From Caryophanales bacterium (GTDB lineage: Bacteria; Bacillota; Bacilli; Exiguobacteriales; Exiguobacteriaceae): DNA of 34,196 bases. Below, piece by piece: positions 7,952-16,655 of the stretch. Under the pieces are notes generated by a model. That model did no database searches and was not told the origin of the DNA. It saw only the letters and a program-made list of their open reading frames with translations. A program made the position numbers and the translations under genes. Location of the stretch: assembly GCA_902362975.1 (NCBI GenBank), contig CABIYO010000028.1, positions 1 through 34,196 of the forward strand, read 5' to 3'. How positions within the stretch are numbered: position 1 is the stretch's first letter; every line of letters starts with the position of its first letter.

Positions 7952-8133
7952 CACGTAATAGATACAATCTCAAAACTTGTGATTGGTTCATGAATCGCGT
8001 CAGATACAATCTGGTAAGCCGCATGTAGTTCTTCTTGATTATTTAAGTCCGGCACACGGTCCATTTCTACCTCGACCGTCCGAGTGTTTTGCTCTTTCGC
8101 ATGTAACTGATATTCGACTGTATACTTTTCCAT
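7951..8133 (-). CDS. Small hypothetical protein, 60 aa
   Basis: This is a short soluble protein beginning MEKYTVEYQLHAKEQNTRTV, acidic and without membrane segments, cysteines or recognisable domains. Two adjacent ATG codons (8136 and 8133) follow a GAGGGGG site; the second has the better spacing. Its terminator directly follows, so it is a one-gene unit. The alternating hydrophobic pattern suggests a small beta-sheet fold. No function can be assigned. Confidence 0.6.
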   Translation of the reverse strand: MEKYTVEYQLHAKEQNTRTVEVEMDRVPDLNNQEELHAAYQIVSDAIHEPITSFEIVSIT

Positions 8134-8212
8134 CATCTGTCCCCCTCTAGTCATACATATGTTATGTATAACCTGTTACACGGATGATGAAACAAGTGAG
8201 TTTGCTCTCATA

Positions 8213-8245
8213 AAACAGAAAATGACCGCTCAGTTGAACGGTCAT
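8213..8245 (-). terminator. Terminator of ypsC
   Basis: Arms ATGACCG and CGGTCAT flank a 10-base loop and, on the minus strand, are followed by TTTCTGTTTT. The hairpin starts eight bases after the ypsC stop. Confidence 0.75.
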
Positions 8246-8252
8246 CGATTCA

Positions 8253-9416
8253 TCATTCTGATTTCGGTTTTGCGTCACGGTCCGGACGTGGACGACGTTT
8301 CCCGAAGTATTGATAATATTGCGTTTCGATATTTCCGTTGTACAACTTCCGACGCTTCGTCGCCGGGCGTCCGTATGCCTTCTCGAAGTCTTCATAACTC
8401 GTCAACATATAGACACTGTAACCAGGGTATTTCGCATATTGCTCTCCGATTCGCTCGTACAAGTCGATGATCTCTTCTTCCGACTGAAGTCGTTCCCCAT
8501 ACGGAGGGTTTCCGATGATGACCCCGTACTCTTCTTTCGGCTTCAATGCGGCTGCGTCACTATGGACGAACGTGATTGCATCGCGGACGTCAGCGAGTTC
8601 TGCATTGTCTTTTGCAAGTTTGACCATCCGCGGATCGAGGTCGATTCCATAGATTTTTAGCGGTTTATCCCACTCCGCTTTCTCGTTTGCTTCATTGATT
8701 GCCGCATACCAGGCTTTTTTCGGAATGCATGTCCAATCTTGAGCGAAGTATTCACGGTTTATACCCGGCGCGATATTTCGTCCAATCATCGCCGCCTCGA
8801 TGGCGAGCGTCCCAGAACCTGTGAACACATCATAAAACGGCATGTCTGGACGCCAGTTCGTCAATTGAATCATCGCCGCAGCCATCGTCTCTTTGAGTGG
8901 TGCTTGTGAATGAAGCTCACGGTAGCCACGACGATGGAGCGGACCGGACGTGTCGATCGTGATTGTCGCCACATCTTTCAATAGGGCAACTTCGATCGGG
9001 AATTTGGCGCCTGACTTCGGCAACCATTCCCCTTCTTTACGATAGCCACGTTGCATCGCTTCAACAATCGCCTTCTCCGTGATTTTCTGACAGTCACGAA
9101 TCGAGAACAGCTTCGATTTGACCGAGCGTCCGTCCACTGTGAACGCCGCGTCCCACGGCATGAGGTCGGTCCATGGTAACGCCACGACCCCGTCAAACAA
9201 TTCTGTGAACGTTGTCGCCTTGAACTCGGCAACGACGAGCTTGACCCTGTCTGCTGTCCGTAACCACATGTTCAGACGTGGAATGTCTTCCATTTCAGCG
9301 TCGATATAAATCCGTCCATTCTCGACCTCACACATGTATCCTAAATCTCTTACTTCTTTTGCCACGAGTGCCTCGATTCCCATCGCTGCCGTCGCAATCA
9401 GTTTACGTTTTGCCAT
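8253..9416 (-). CDS. ypsC: YpsC-type THUMP-domain RNA methyltransferase
   Basis: This 387-residue class I SAM-dependent RNA methyltransferase is of the UPF0020/RlmL-N type. It begins with a ferredoxin-like and THUMP region (about residues 1-160, with the MGIEALVAKEVRDLGY opening). A Rossmann methyltransferase domain follows with DVFTGSGTLAIEAAMI as motif I and the catalytic GNPPYGERL motif, which marks methylation of a base amino group in RNA. A basic tail (KRRPRPDRDAKPKSE) probably aids rRNA binding. ATG at 9416 is preferred over TTG at 9422 because GAAGGAAGG lies nine bases upstream. It sits next to rnpB on the same strand, the same neighbourhood as ypsC-rnpB in Bacillus subtilis, which supports the name. 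The exact rRNA target is not known from sequence. Confidence 0.88.
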   Translation of the reverse strand: MAKRKLIATAAMGIEALVAKEVRDLGYMCEVENGRIYIDAEMEDIPRLNMWLRTADRVKLVVAEFKATTFTELFDGVVALPWTDLMPWDAAFTVDGRSVKSKLFSIRDCQKITEKAIVEAMQRGYRKEGEWLPKSGAKFPIEVALLKDVATITIDTSGPLHRRGYRELHSQAPLKETMAAAMIQLTNWRPDMPFYDVFTGSGTLAIEAAMIGRNIAPGINREYFAQDWTCIPKKAWYAAINEANEKAEWDKPLKIYGIDLDPRMVKLAKDNAELADVRDAITFVHSDAAALKPKEEYGVIIGNPPYGERLQSEEEIIDLYERIGEQYAKYPGYSVYMLTSYEDFEKAYGRPATKRRKLYNGNIETQYYQYFGKRRPRPDRDAKPKSE

Positions 9417-9480
9417 CTGCAATCGCCTTCCTTCTAAATAAATATCTTTCAGTCATTTTGTAAGTTGTAAAAAAATCATG

Positions 9481-9517
9481 AAAAAAGGAGCTCAAGTATA
9501 TGTGCTTGAACTCCTTG
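9481..9517 (-). terminator. rnpB terminator
   Basis: Read on the minus strand, AAGGAGTTCAAG pairs with CTTGAGCTCCTT (one G-U pair) around a short loop and is followed by TTTT. It lies just 3' of the mature RNase P RNA. Confidence 0.85.
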
Positions 9518-9527
9518 TCGTTGTCAG

Positions 9528-9919
9528 TTGAGACTATGTTGTCCTGTAAGCCATGTTCTGTACTCCGGTGCTCATAGCGGTCTCCCTGGCACGATGGAGT
9601 GACAATCATCTATCTGCGCACATCGGCGCCCTCCGTCCCGTTCGATTCCGGTCTGGAAGTTCCCCTACCATAGTTTGGGTTTCTCGCTCGTGGGGTTTAC
9701 CTCGTTCCACTCTGAACGTTTCCGATCAGACTCCGTCACTGTGGCACTTTCAAGAAGCGGACACCATATCCGAGGACTTAGGTGTTTCTTCTGCCGTCAA
9801 CTTGCGTTGCCTACACTTATCGTTTCGTGTAGCACGATCACTACAGCCATCACAGGCTGTGCGAGCATGGACTTTCCTCAAGACTTGCGTCCCGCGATTG
9901 TCCAGACTTCATAGTCACT
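9528..9919 (-). ncRNA. rnpB: RNase P RNA, bacterial type B
   Basis: This is the catalytic RNA of ribonuclease P, which removes tRNA 5' leaders. The minus strand contains the near-universal GAGGAAAGTCCATGCTCGCAC block near the 5' end and the ACAGAA-containing GTACAGAACATGGCTTACAG block near the 3' end. The two ends pair as helix P1 (GACTATG with CATAGTC). The length, about 390 nt, fits the B-type RNA of Bacillota. The ends are set by P1 and by the promoter, to within a few bases. The ypsC neighbour on the same strand matches the Bacillus order. Confidence 0.96.
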
Positions 9920-9925
9920 TCCACC

Positions 9926-9954
9926 ATTGTAGCTGAAATTTGAACGGTTGACAA
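9926..9954 (-). promoter_or_regulatory. rnpB promoter (sigma-A type)
   Basis: On the minus strand TTGTCA (-35) and TACAAT (-10) are separated by exactly 17 bases and place the transcript start about seven bases further, at the expected rnpB 5' end. Confidence 0.8.
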
Positions 9955-10029
9955 CTTAAATTCGAAACTTGATTTTACGGTCAGTCAGCGCTAAAATAAG
10001 GCGTGTTCATTGATTAAGGAGGGATTTTG

Positions 10030-10434
10030 ATGCATCAGGATGCAAAAAACGGTTGGATTCAACGTCTGACTTATGTAATAGAAATCGATGACATTAAAGT
10101 GCTCCACCCGAACAACGGCGTGTTCGCCTTCTACCGAAATAATCGTCTCGTCCGAGGGTTTGAACCGTTCGATATCAAGGCACCGAACGAACTCTCGAAA
10201 CGACCTTATCATTTTGACCATCACAATTTAGCACACCTCGAAGAGCGCTTCCCGGATGCCATTCCAGTATTCGATGAAACGCATGAGACGCGTCGCGCTT
10301 GGAGCGACCGCGTTCGAGTCGGTCTTTGCGAGATCATCCGAGATGGAAAACTCAGTTTCGAGCATAATGATGACCAAGGTAACGTATTAGAAGCGAGTAT
10401 CCGTTGGTGTGGAGAAGCCATCACCATCGATTAA
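10030..10434 (+). CDS. Hypothetical protein, 134 aa
   Basis: I do not recognise this soluble protein. It is rich in His and Asp/Glu in the middle (YHFDHHNLAHLEERFPD), has one Cys near the middle and one near the end (IRWCGEAITID), and lacks a signal peptide or membrane segment. ATG at 10030 is preferred; a TTG codon directly before it is closer to the AAGGAGGG site. It lies divergently from rnpB, where Bacillus would have gpsB; it is not GpsB, since it shows no coiled coil. A terminator follows directly. Confidence 0.65.
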   Translation: MHQDAKNGWIQRLTYVIEIDDIKVLHPNNGVFAFYRNNRLVRGFEPFDIKAPNELSKRPYHFDHHNLAHLEERFPDAIPVFDETHETRRAWSDRVRVGLCEIIRDGKLSFEHNDDQGNVLEASIRWCGEAITID

Positions 10435-10441
10435 ATAGAAG

Positions 10442-10476
10442 AAGCCGTCTCTCCCTTAGGAGTAGGCGGCTTTTTG
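10442..10476 (+). terminator. Terminator after the 134-aa gene
   Basis: AAGCCG and CGGCTT arms with an imperfect inner stem are followed by TTTT on the plus strand. The A-rich left side could let it act weakly for the convergent protease gene too. Confidence 0.75.
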
Positions 10477-10478
10477 TC

Positions 10479-11927
10479 TTATAAGGTCTCTGTTACCGGG
10501 GGCTCGTCTTCAATGATTGGTGGCTTATAAGATGTCGTCACTACTTTTTCACGAAGGTCCGTCGGCTTCAGAATGACGGTCAACTTTTCCGTCGTATCCC
10601 CTCTTACCGGGAATGTCCCGGCGCTGTGGAGCGCTTCGTATAAGACCTTCCCATTTGAATCAAGTACCGTGACCGTCCCTTTTCGTGTCGTACGAATCGT
10701 GAACGTCCCTTCCTCCGACACCTGCACAGAAACCGCCGTCTTCAATGTGTTGACATAATCGATTGTTCGGCTCGTATAGCGCTTATATTTTCCGTCCGTG
10801 ACTTGACCGACAATGCGGTATTGTCCGCTCGGTAGCCAATCTCCACTCGAAAACATCGTGAACGACCGATTTGGAGTAAGCGTCTTAATTTTCTTGTTCC
10901 CTTGATACAGTGTGAACGAAGATTTCAAGTTCGAATGCTTCATGACACTCAACTTGACATCATTCACGTATCGGTTCTTCCACACCGAAGGGGCGGAGAT
11001 ATGAATCGGGCGAGCCGTCGCTTCTAATAGTCTCATTGTATTTAATTCCGTATAGGACTTGCCTGACGCTCGAGGCATCTTCGCAATCAACTGGTCGATC
11101 TCACCCGGTGTCAAATAAGGGTTGATCGATTTGACGAGCGCAAGGCTCGCCGTGACCATCGGTGCCGCCATCGAGGTCCCGTCCATATAGATAAAGCGGT
11201 TGTTGACGCCGAGAGAGAGGATGTTTACACCTGGCGCCACGATTTTGACGCGATCGTCCATATTGCTAAATCTCGCGAGACGATGTCTAGAATCGATTGC
11301 ACCGACCGCGATTACTTCTTTCATATTTGCGGGAAAATGAATCGTCTGTTTTCGATCATTTCCAGATGATGCGACGATAATGACCCCTTTTGCCCTTGCC
11401 CGTTTGATTGATGCGGCCAAACGACTATCATATCCATCCCCCCCAAGCGAGAGGTTGATGATGTTTGCCCCTTTCGCTACAGCCGTATCCACTGCATTGG
11501 CGACCGTCCAGGAGTCTGTTTTATCTGAATTCGCCCCGTAAAACACATTATAAAAGTGATAGCGGACGTTCGGCGCGAGTCCCGCGATCCCAAAACGATT
11601 ATGTTTCCCGGCCATGATCCCAGCGGTATGCGTACCATGAATATCCGCAGTGTATGGACCTTTCAAGGAATTGACGACACGAGGAACGTTCTTCAAATCC
11701 GTATGGTTCCGATCAGCTGACGAGTCAATCAGTGCTACAACAATATCAGTTGCGCCTCTCGTCTTATTCCAGGCCAAGTCCATGCCGATTTGCTTCACAT
11801 AATATTGGCTCGTGACTAGTGGTTCTGAGACGACGTAACCATGTTTCTTAAGGATGACAGGCTTCGCAGCATCTACTCCCATCGGCAGTAAAAGGGCAAT
11901 CGCTGTCAAAAGGGCAATCTTTTTCAT
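10479..11927 (-). CDS. Secreted subtilisin-like serine protease (S8)
   Basis: This is a 482-residue exported peptidase. A Sec signal peptide is clear: MKKIALLTAIALLLPMGVDA with likely cleavage after Ala20. The catalytic triad is Asp68 (VALIDSSAD, an unusual form of the usual DTG motif), His97 (DIHGTHTAGI) and Ser252 (DGTSMAAPMV), with oxyanion-hole Asn190 in SSGND. Almost no propeptide separates the signal from the catalytic domain (about 35 residues). The last 170 residues form a beta-rich C-terminal region (repeated short strands such as GQYRIVGQV and EGTFTIRTT), probably Ig-like. There is no LPXTG or other anchor, so the enzyme is probably released. It is monocistronic, with GGAAGGA before the ATG. 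The substrate is unknown. Confidence 0.9.
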   Translation of the reverse strand: MKKIALLTAIALLLPMGVDAAKPVILKKHGYVVSEPLVTSQYYVKQIGMDLAWNKTRGATDIVVALIDSSADRNHTDLKNVPRVVNSLKGPYTADIHGTHTAGIMAGKHNRFGIAGLAPNVRYHFYNVFYGANSDKTDSWTVANAVDTAVAKGANIINLSLGGDGYDSRLAASIKRARAKGVIIVASSGNDRKQTIHFPANMKEVIAVGAIDSRHRLARFSNMDDRVKIVAPGVNILSLGVNNRFIYMDGTSMAAPMVTASLALVKSINPYLTPGEIDQLIAKMPRASGKSYTELNTMRLLEATARPIHISAPSVWKNRYVNDVKLSVMKHSNLKSSFTLYQGNKKIKTLTPNRSFTMFSSGDWLPSGQYRIVGQVTDGKYKRYTSRTIDYVNTLKTAVSVQVSEEGTFTIRTTRKGTVTVLDSNGKVLYEALHSAGTFPVRGDTTEKLTVILKPTDLREKVVTTSYKPPIIEDEPPVTETL

Positions 11928-12021
11928 TCCTTCCGCTCCATTCCAAACTCATAAAGTGATTCCATTATCTCAAACTTTGGATTAGATTTCCCTTTTTTTG
12001 AATAAAAAGTTGTCGACAAGT

Positions 12022-12429
12022 TTACCAATAGCTTGGCTCATCCGGATGTAACATATCAAACTCGACAATCCGTCCAATCGTCAAATACGTATAGTAGCGC
12101 GAAAGTTCCACCCGGCTTGGGTCGGGACGAAATCCTTCTAAGTCTTCACCAAGTGGGGAGCCGTCAATGGTCTCAAACTGCTGGCAAAAAAAAGACTCGG
12201 TTTCAGCATCCCAGACGATGCGATCTCCGACATATCCGCTTCCGAATCGGATGTAATCGATGAGGGACGGAACGATGACTTCTGCCGGCAAGCGTTCGCT
12301 CATCCGACCGACGAGCTCATATCGCAGACGATCTGCCTGATCGGCTTCCTCGAGGGAGGCACATTTGAGTACTTCTTTATTGATTTCAATCAATACAACG
12401 TAATCCCCTGGTTCAATGGAGAGCTTCAT
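12022..12429 (-). CDS. Hypothetical protein, 135 aa
   Basis: This acidic soluble protein of unknown family begins MKLSIEPGDYVVLIEINKEV. It has an N-terminal beta-strand block, a helical segment (ASLEEADQADRLRYELVGR) and a C-terminal part ending MLHPDEPSYW. There are two Cys and no membrane segment. The ATG has a GTGAGGTGAG site. It is a single-gene unit between the protease gene and a divergent unknown gene. Confidence 0.6.
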   Translation of the reverse strand: MKLSIEPGDYVVLIEINKEVLKCASLEEADQADRLRYELVGRMSERLPAEVIVPSLIDYIRFGSGYVGDRIVWDAETESFFCQQFETIDGSPLGEDLEGFRPDPSRVELSRYYTYLTIGRIVEFDMLHPDEPSYW

Positions 12430-12598
12430 CGCCTCACCTCACTTTTCATACCTTCATCCGATTCTCTAAAAGTCATTATTCGAGATAAATGGTGGGATTC
12501 CTGTCCATTCCTCATTTTTTTCCAAATCGCAGTTGAGTTCACAACGGTCGAACTGTTTTTGTTATACTAATCATATGAATTAAGAGAGGAAGTGCACC

Positions 12599-13486
12599 AT
12601 GACCAAACGACCGCTGACCCCTCGAGAAAGTGAGTTGATTGCGACCGCGTTATTTGTTGCCGGAAGCGTTCCCTATTCAGGACATATCGATCGTCTCGAA
12701 TCCCTCACCTTACGTGACATCGCTGATGACTATTTGAATGGAACTGCCACTTCCGCAGACGCGATCGACGCGCTTGATCAATACATCTACGTCCGGCGTC
12801 ATCGTTTTAAAAACGTGACCCCTCACAACCTTTGGACATTGGATGATCGGACGGAACAAGAAGCATTGCGACATATCTCCAAGCGACCCGAATTGAAAAA
12901 GGGTCAGACGTTGAATAAACGGAATCAACCGTTTCAAGCAGGACAAGAAATCGAGTTCAAGGTGGACAAACATGTCGACCGTGGACAATTCCGCATCTAC
13001 ATCGGAAAACTTCAGGGGTATACGTGTAAAGCCCAGTCAAAAGAACGTGAAAATCTGAAGTCAGTGTCAGGATGGATCACACATATTGACCCGAAAGACC
13101 GATTGGTATTTGTTAACGTGACAGACTTCGGACGGATGCCGATCGAACCTGCGATGAAACAAAAACTTGAATCGATGAGCGCCTCGATGCTCGGTTGGTT
13201 CGCCACGGCAACAATCCCTTCTGAAGAAGAAGCACTCCTTGCCAAACAGATGATTGCCACGTTGCATCGACGCGATCAACCGTATTGGTTCACGCTGACG
13301 ACCGCGTTGAACCACCCTCGCCCAGAACATGTAAAACGCTGGGGAACAGTCCTGAATCTTCTCGTTAAAGCGAGTAACGGTGACCAAAAGGCCATCCAAA
13401 CATTAGAAACACAAGAAGACAAATATTTTAAGGATGCGTTCATCCGCGCACTCCGTGCCCTTCATCAAGAGATGACGAAACAATAA
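12599..13486 (+). CDS. Hypothetical protein, 295 aa
   Basis: I do not recognise this protein. It is soluble and basic in the middle. It begins TKRPLTPRESELIATALFVA (helical), has a central probable beta domain (AGQEIEFKVDKHVDRGQFRIYIGKL up to LVFVNVTDFGRM), and ends in a helical region (HPRPEHVKRWGTVLNLLVKASNGDQKAI). It has one Cys and no signal peptide. The ATG follows GAGGAAG. It is transcribed toward hssR. A strong hairpin without a T-run (13494-13532) lies between them, so read-through into hssR is possible. No function assigned. Confidence 0.65.
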   Translation: MTKRPLTPRESELIATALFVAGSVPYSGHIDRLESLTLRDIADDYLNGTATSADAIDALDQYIYVRRHRFKNVTPHNLWTLDDRTEQEALRHISKRPELKKGQTLNKRNQPFQAGQEIEFKVDKHVDRGQFRIYIGKLQGYTCKAQSKERENLKSVSGWITHIDPKDRLVFVNVTDFGRMPIEPAMKQKLESMSASMLGWFATATIPSEEEALLAKQMIATLHRRDQPYWFTLTTALNHPRPEHVKRWGTVLNLLVKASNGDQKAIQTLETQEDKYFKDAFIRALRALHQEMTKQ

Positions 13487-13493
13487 AGCTGAT

Positions 13494-13532
13494 ACGACTC
13501 GAGGTGACTCCGCATGGGTCACCTCGAGTCGT
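13494..13532 (+). repeat. Long perfect inverted repeat between orf295 and hssR
   Basis: Arms ACGACTCGAGGTGAC (13494-13508) and GTCACCTCGAGTCGT (13518-13532) are perfectly complementary over 15 bp around a 9-base loop. There is no T-run on either side, so it is not a standard terminator. It could stabilise a 3' end, attenuate read-through into hssR, or be an operator. Confidence 0.7.
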
Positions 13533-13563
13533 GTCGAACCAATTTCGGAAAGGAACGACCGAT

Positions 13564-14229
13564 ATGCGTATACTCATCGTAGAAGACGACTCCTCCATTT
13601 TACGCCTCGTGAAGGAGACGTTCGAGGATGCGGGTCATGAGGTGTTGACAGCGACCGACGGGAAGACAGGCGAAGATTGTTTTACAACACAGCCAATCGA
13701 TGCCGCGATCGTCGATATCATGCTCCCAGGGCTTGACGGTCGTGAGTTGTGTCGACGACTCAAGGCGACTCTTGATATACCCGTCATCCTTTTAACCGCT
13801 CTCGATGAATGGGAGGATAAGCGCCAAGGGTTCGAGCATGGGGCAGACGACTATGTAACTAAACCGTTCATCCCTGAGGAGTTATTGTTCAGATTACAAG
13901 CCGTCTCACGGCGTTATCAACGCTCGGCTGCTTCACAAGTTCAGGCCGGGCCTCTTCGACTCGATTTAAGAGAGTATGAAGTGATGCTCGAGGGGCAGCT
14001 GTTCTATCTCCCTAAAAAAGAGTTCGAGCTATTATTTCAGCTCGCCTCATTCCCAGGAAGGGTGTATCGTCGTGAGGAGTTGATCGAGTTGGTATGGGGG
14101 GTTGATTTCGAGGGTGATGAGCGAACGGTGGATGTGCATATCAAGCGGCTTCGTCATCGGTTCGATCACCCTGATCTGAAAATTCGAACCGTACGAGGAG
14201 TCGGATACGCACTCGAGGTGAACGGATGA
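13564..14229 (+). CDS. hssR: Heme-responsive response regulator HssR
   Basis: This is a 221-residue OmpR/PhoB-type transcription factor. The receiver domain (about 1-115) has the acidic pocket RILIVEDDSS, the phospho-acceptor Asp51 in AIVDIMLPG and Lys in DYVTKPF. The winged-helix DNA-binding domain (about 125-220) has the RREELIELVWG and RTVDVHIKRLR segments. ATG at 13564 is chosen for its AAAGGA site; an in-frame extension to 13504 runs back into the upstream hairpin. Its stop overlaps the hssS start (ATGA). The HssR name rests on the adjacent HssS-like kinase and HrtBA-like exporter and on the direct repeat before hrtB. Known role in Staphylococcus: when phosphorylated by HssS it activates hrtAB under heme excess. 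Confidence 0.88.
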   Translation: MRILIVEDDSSILRLVKETFEDAGHEVLTATDGKTGEDCFTTQPIDAAIVDIMLPGLDGRELCRRLKATLDIPVILLTALDEWEDKRQGFEHGADDYVTKPFIPEELLFRLQAVSRRYQRSAASQVQAGPLRLDLREYEVMLEGQLFYLPKKEFELLFQLASFPGRVYRREELIELVWGVDFEGDERTVDVHIKRLRHRFDHPDLKIRTVRGVGYALEVNG

Positions 14230-15572
14230 AGACACTGTACACGCGAATCATCGTCACGATGTTCTTGATTTTACTTCTTTCCGGAGCGATCTCTCTGTTG
14301 ATCAGCAATGTGGCTTATTATACGTGGTGGCAACCTTCCTATAGCGAGAAGACGGAACGGGTCGCCAAAATGGCAGAGTCGTATGTCGAGAACCATACCG
14401 ATTTAGACTATGATGCCTTCTATACCTTTTTAGCCGCAACCGGATACCAACTGGTCGTCGTGGACTCGACAGACCAACGTCGACGTTTTGGCGGTGCATT
14501 TCGAGACGAGACTATATCTGACACGGTGGTCCAGTCCGTACGGAACGGGGCTCCCTATCAAGGAATGCGTGACTTTCCGTTTCATCTCTTCTTGCTCGGA
14601 TTGTTCGATAATGAATTGACGAACACATATGGATTTACACTTGAAAACGGAGACGTCATCTTTATCCGTCCGGACTTGAGTGCCCAAATCCGTGAGTTAC
14701 ATCTGTTTGTCGGTCTCTTTTTCGCACTCGTGACCCTCTTGGCATTTGGCTTGATTGCCATTTCGACTAGGTCCTTGGTCCGCCCGTTACAGATGCTCAC
14801 GAAAGCGACCACATCCGTCGCCATGCGTAAAGCTCCGGAACATCTCCCCGTCGAGCGTCAAGATGAGATTGGGACGTTGGCACGACAATTTCAAAACATG
14901 TCGAACGAGATTGATCGGACAGAAGCGAGACAGCGACGATTCGTTTCGAATGTCTCCCATGAATTTCAATCCCCGTTGACTTCCCTAGTTGGCTATGCAG
15001 AAAAATTGGCTGACGAAACGAAAGGGATATCGAAGGAATATGCGCGTGTCATCGAACAGGAGACGAAGCGTCTATCCCAATTGACGAAGCAACTGCTGCT
15101 TTTATCACGATTGGATGAAAATCCACCGATTCTCGAGGCGAATGTGAATGTGCTTCAATCGGTATCCGAGGTCATTCAAATGAACGCCTTCATTCTTGAC
15201 CAAAAAGGGATTGCCGTCGTTACTGACATCCCACAAGATGTAGTCTTGAAGAGTGACCCCGTTCTACTCGCACAAGTTTGGAACAACGTATTGGTAAATG
15301 CCGTCCATGCCTCGCGTGATGGGCGCACCATCCACATCACATGTACCGTCGACCCGGGTGTCGTCATCTCGGTTACGGATGAAGGGATCGGGATGGATGA
15401 CGAGACAAAAAAGCACCTCTTCGACCGCTTCTATCGCGGAGACACAGCTCGAACGAGTCAAGGGACAGGTCTCGGTCTCGCCATCACCTCAGATATCATC
15501 GACCTACATGGCGGAAACATCACAGTCGAGTCTAGCCTTGGAATCGGCACCACGGTTCATCTTCATTTTTGA
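14226..15572 (+). CDS. hssS: Heme-responsive sensor histidine kinase HssS
   Basis: This is a 448-residue membrane kinase. TM1 is at about residues 10-30 and TM2 at about 160-180, bounding a 130-residue external sensor, followed by HAMP (STRSLVRPLQMLTKA). In the HisKA domain His245 lies in VSHEFQSPL, which differs from the usual SHE(L/I)KTPL at two positions. The HATPase domain has the N box (NNVLVNAVHAS), DEGIGM and GTGLGL. The sensor segment FRDETISDTVVQSV, the YQGMRDFPFHLFL stretch and LGLFDNELTNTYG closely follow, from memory, the staphylococcal HssS sensor, which supports the assignment beyond context. It overlaps hssR by four bases. The likely stimulus is heme-induced membrane stress. 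Confidence 0.88.
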   Translation: MKTLYTRIIVTMFLILLLSGAISLLISNVAYYTWWQPSYSEKTERVAKMAESYVENHTDLDYDAFYTFLAATGYQLVVVDSTDQRRRFGGAFRDETISDTVVQSVRNGAPYQGMRDFPFHLFLLGLFDNELTNTYGFTLENGDVIFIRPDLSAQIRELHLFVGLFFALVTLLAFGLIAISTRSLVRPLQMLTKATTSVAMRKAPEHLPVERQDEIGTLARQFQNMSNEIDRTEARQRRFVSNVSHEFQSPLTSLVGYAEKLADETKGISKEYARVIEQETKRLSQLTKQLLLLSRLDENPPILEANVNVLQSVSEVIQMNAFILDQKGIAVVTDIPQDVVLKSDPVLLAQVWNNVLVNAVHASRDGRTIHITCTVDPGVVISVTDEGIGMDDETKKHLFDRFYRGDTARTSQGTGLGLAITSDIIDLHGGNITVESSLGIGTTVHLHF

Positions 15573-15576
15573 TGTC

Positions 15577-15596
15577 GTTCATATTCTGTTCATATT
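15577..15596 (+). promoter_or_regulatory. HssR-type direct repeat upstream of hrtB
   Basis: Two perfect copies of GTTCATATT are separated by two bases (15577-15585 and 15588-15596). The first begins four bases after the hssS stop and the pair ends 45 bp before the hrtB start. The same direct repeat with two-base spacing is, to my knowledge, the HssR-binding site of the Staphylococcus aureus hrtAB promoter. It implies separate heme induction of hrtBA even though the genes are co-directional with hssRS. Confidence 0.85.
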
Positions 15597-15641
15597 GGTT
15601 GCGTACACTTCCTTCATCAGTACTTGAAGGAGGTTTTTTTT

Positions 15642-16655
15642 ATGCAGTTAGGTTGGAAAGAAATGTGGAGACAGAAAAGAAAGTTTTCCATGTTATTCGT
15701 GATCACATTCTTGATTGTCATGTTGACGTCACTCATTACAGGGCTAGCAGACGGCCTCGCATATGATAACGGTTCTGCGTTGCACGAATTGAATGCTACG
15801 ACGTATCAACTTGATCCAGACTCAGAAGGTCAATTGACACGATCGTTTATAGACGTCACAGCGGATACTTCAAATGAAACGCTGAGCGTCCGACAGCTCA
15901 CGGTCACGATTGATGGAAAAAAAGAAGAGGTGACACTATTCGCTCTTCCAAAAGATAGCAATATCGGTCCTGTTTCCGCTCTTAGAAAAGGTGAGGTCGT
16001 TTTCGATCCTAGTCTTTCAGAAAATCTTGGGCCAGGTGATTCGTTGATCGACTTCGCTTCCAACTACCGCTTTACGATAGCCGGTGAGGCGTCTGGTCGT
16101 TACAGTCATGGACCGGTGATTTACACGACGAACGAGACGTGGTTCGATTATTTGGATTACTCAGAACAACGTCCATATGTATCGGCTGAAATTGGAACGG
16201 AATCCACGATGTCCGATGCGCTCGTCATGAGTCAACAAGATTTGATTGAGTCGGTTCCTGGATATAGTGCCGAACAGAGCACATTCACGATGATGCGTGC
16301 TTTTTTACTCGTGATCGGAACGTTTATTTTGACCGCATTCTTTTATTTGTTCACGCTTCAAAAGTTACCTGAGCTCGGAATTTTGAAAGCAATCGGCCTC
16401 TCCCCACGTATCATCGGTCGGGCACTGCTTTTTCAGGTCATCGTCATCGTATCGGCCGCAGTCGCCACATCAATCGGGATCATGTACGTCGTCGATGCGT
16501 TGATTCCATCATCGTTACCGTTTCTCGTCGACTTCGGTCATGTCGCGCTATTCGGGTCCATGTTCATCTTCTTATCTGTTCTTGGCGCGTTGTTACCGTT
16601 ATGGAAACTACGTCAAGTCGACGCAATTGAAATCATAGGAGGAAAAGCATCATGA
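15642..16655 (+). CDS. hrtB: Heme efflux ABC permease HrtB
   Basis: This is a 337-residue FtsX/MacB-fold permease. One N-terminal helix (about residues 14-36, with FVITFLIVMLTSLITGLADGLA) precedes a large external domain of about 190 residues. Three C-terminal helices follow, including the LPELGILKAIGLSP coupling helix and a last segment leading to QVDAIEIIGG. Order, length and end motif match HrtB, which together with HrtA removes membrane heme. ATG at 15642 has GAAGGAGG upstream; the longer frame from 15624 starts within that site. The stop overlaps the hrtA start (ATGA). A generic MacB-like exporter is the alternative, but the kinase, regulator and direct repeat make HrtB much likelier. 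Confidence 0.87.
   Translation: MQLGWKEMWRQKRKFSMLFVITFLIVMLTSLITGLADGLAYDNGSALHELNATTYQLDPDSEGQLTRSFIDVTADTSNETLSVRQLTVTIDGKKEEVTLFALPKDSNIGPVSALRKGEVVFDPSLSENLGPGDSLIDFASNYRFTIAGEASGRYSHGPVIYTTNETWFDYLDYSEQRPYVSAEIGTESTMSDALVMSQQDLIESVPGYSAEQSTFTMMRAFLLVIGTFILTAFFYLFTLQKLPELGILKAIGLSPRIIGRALLFQVIVIVSAAVATSIGIMYVVDALIPSSLPFLVDFGHVALFGSMFIFLSVLGALLPLWKLRQVDAIEIIGGKAS

Noticed and set aside
9553..9936. Plus-strand frames of 127 and 79 aa
   Set aside because: They lie across the RNase P RNA on the opposite strand; the RNA motifs, helix P1 and promoter explain the sequence.
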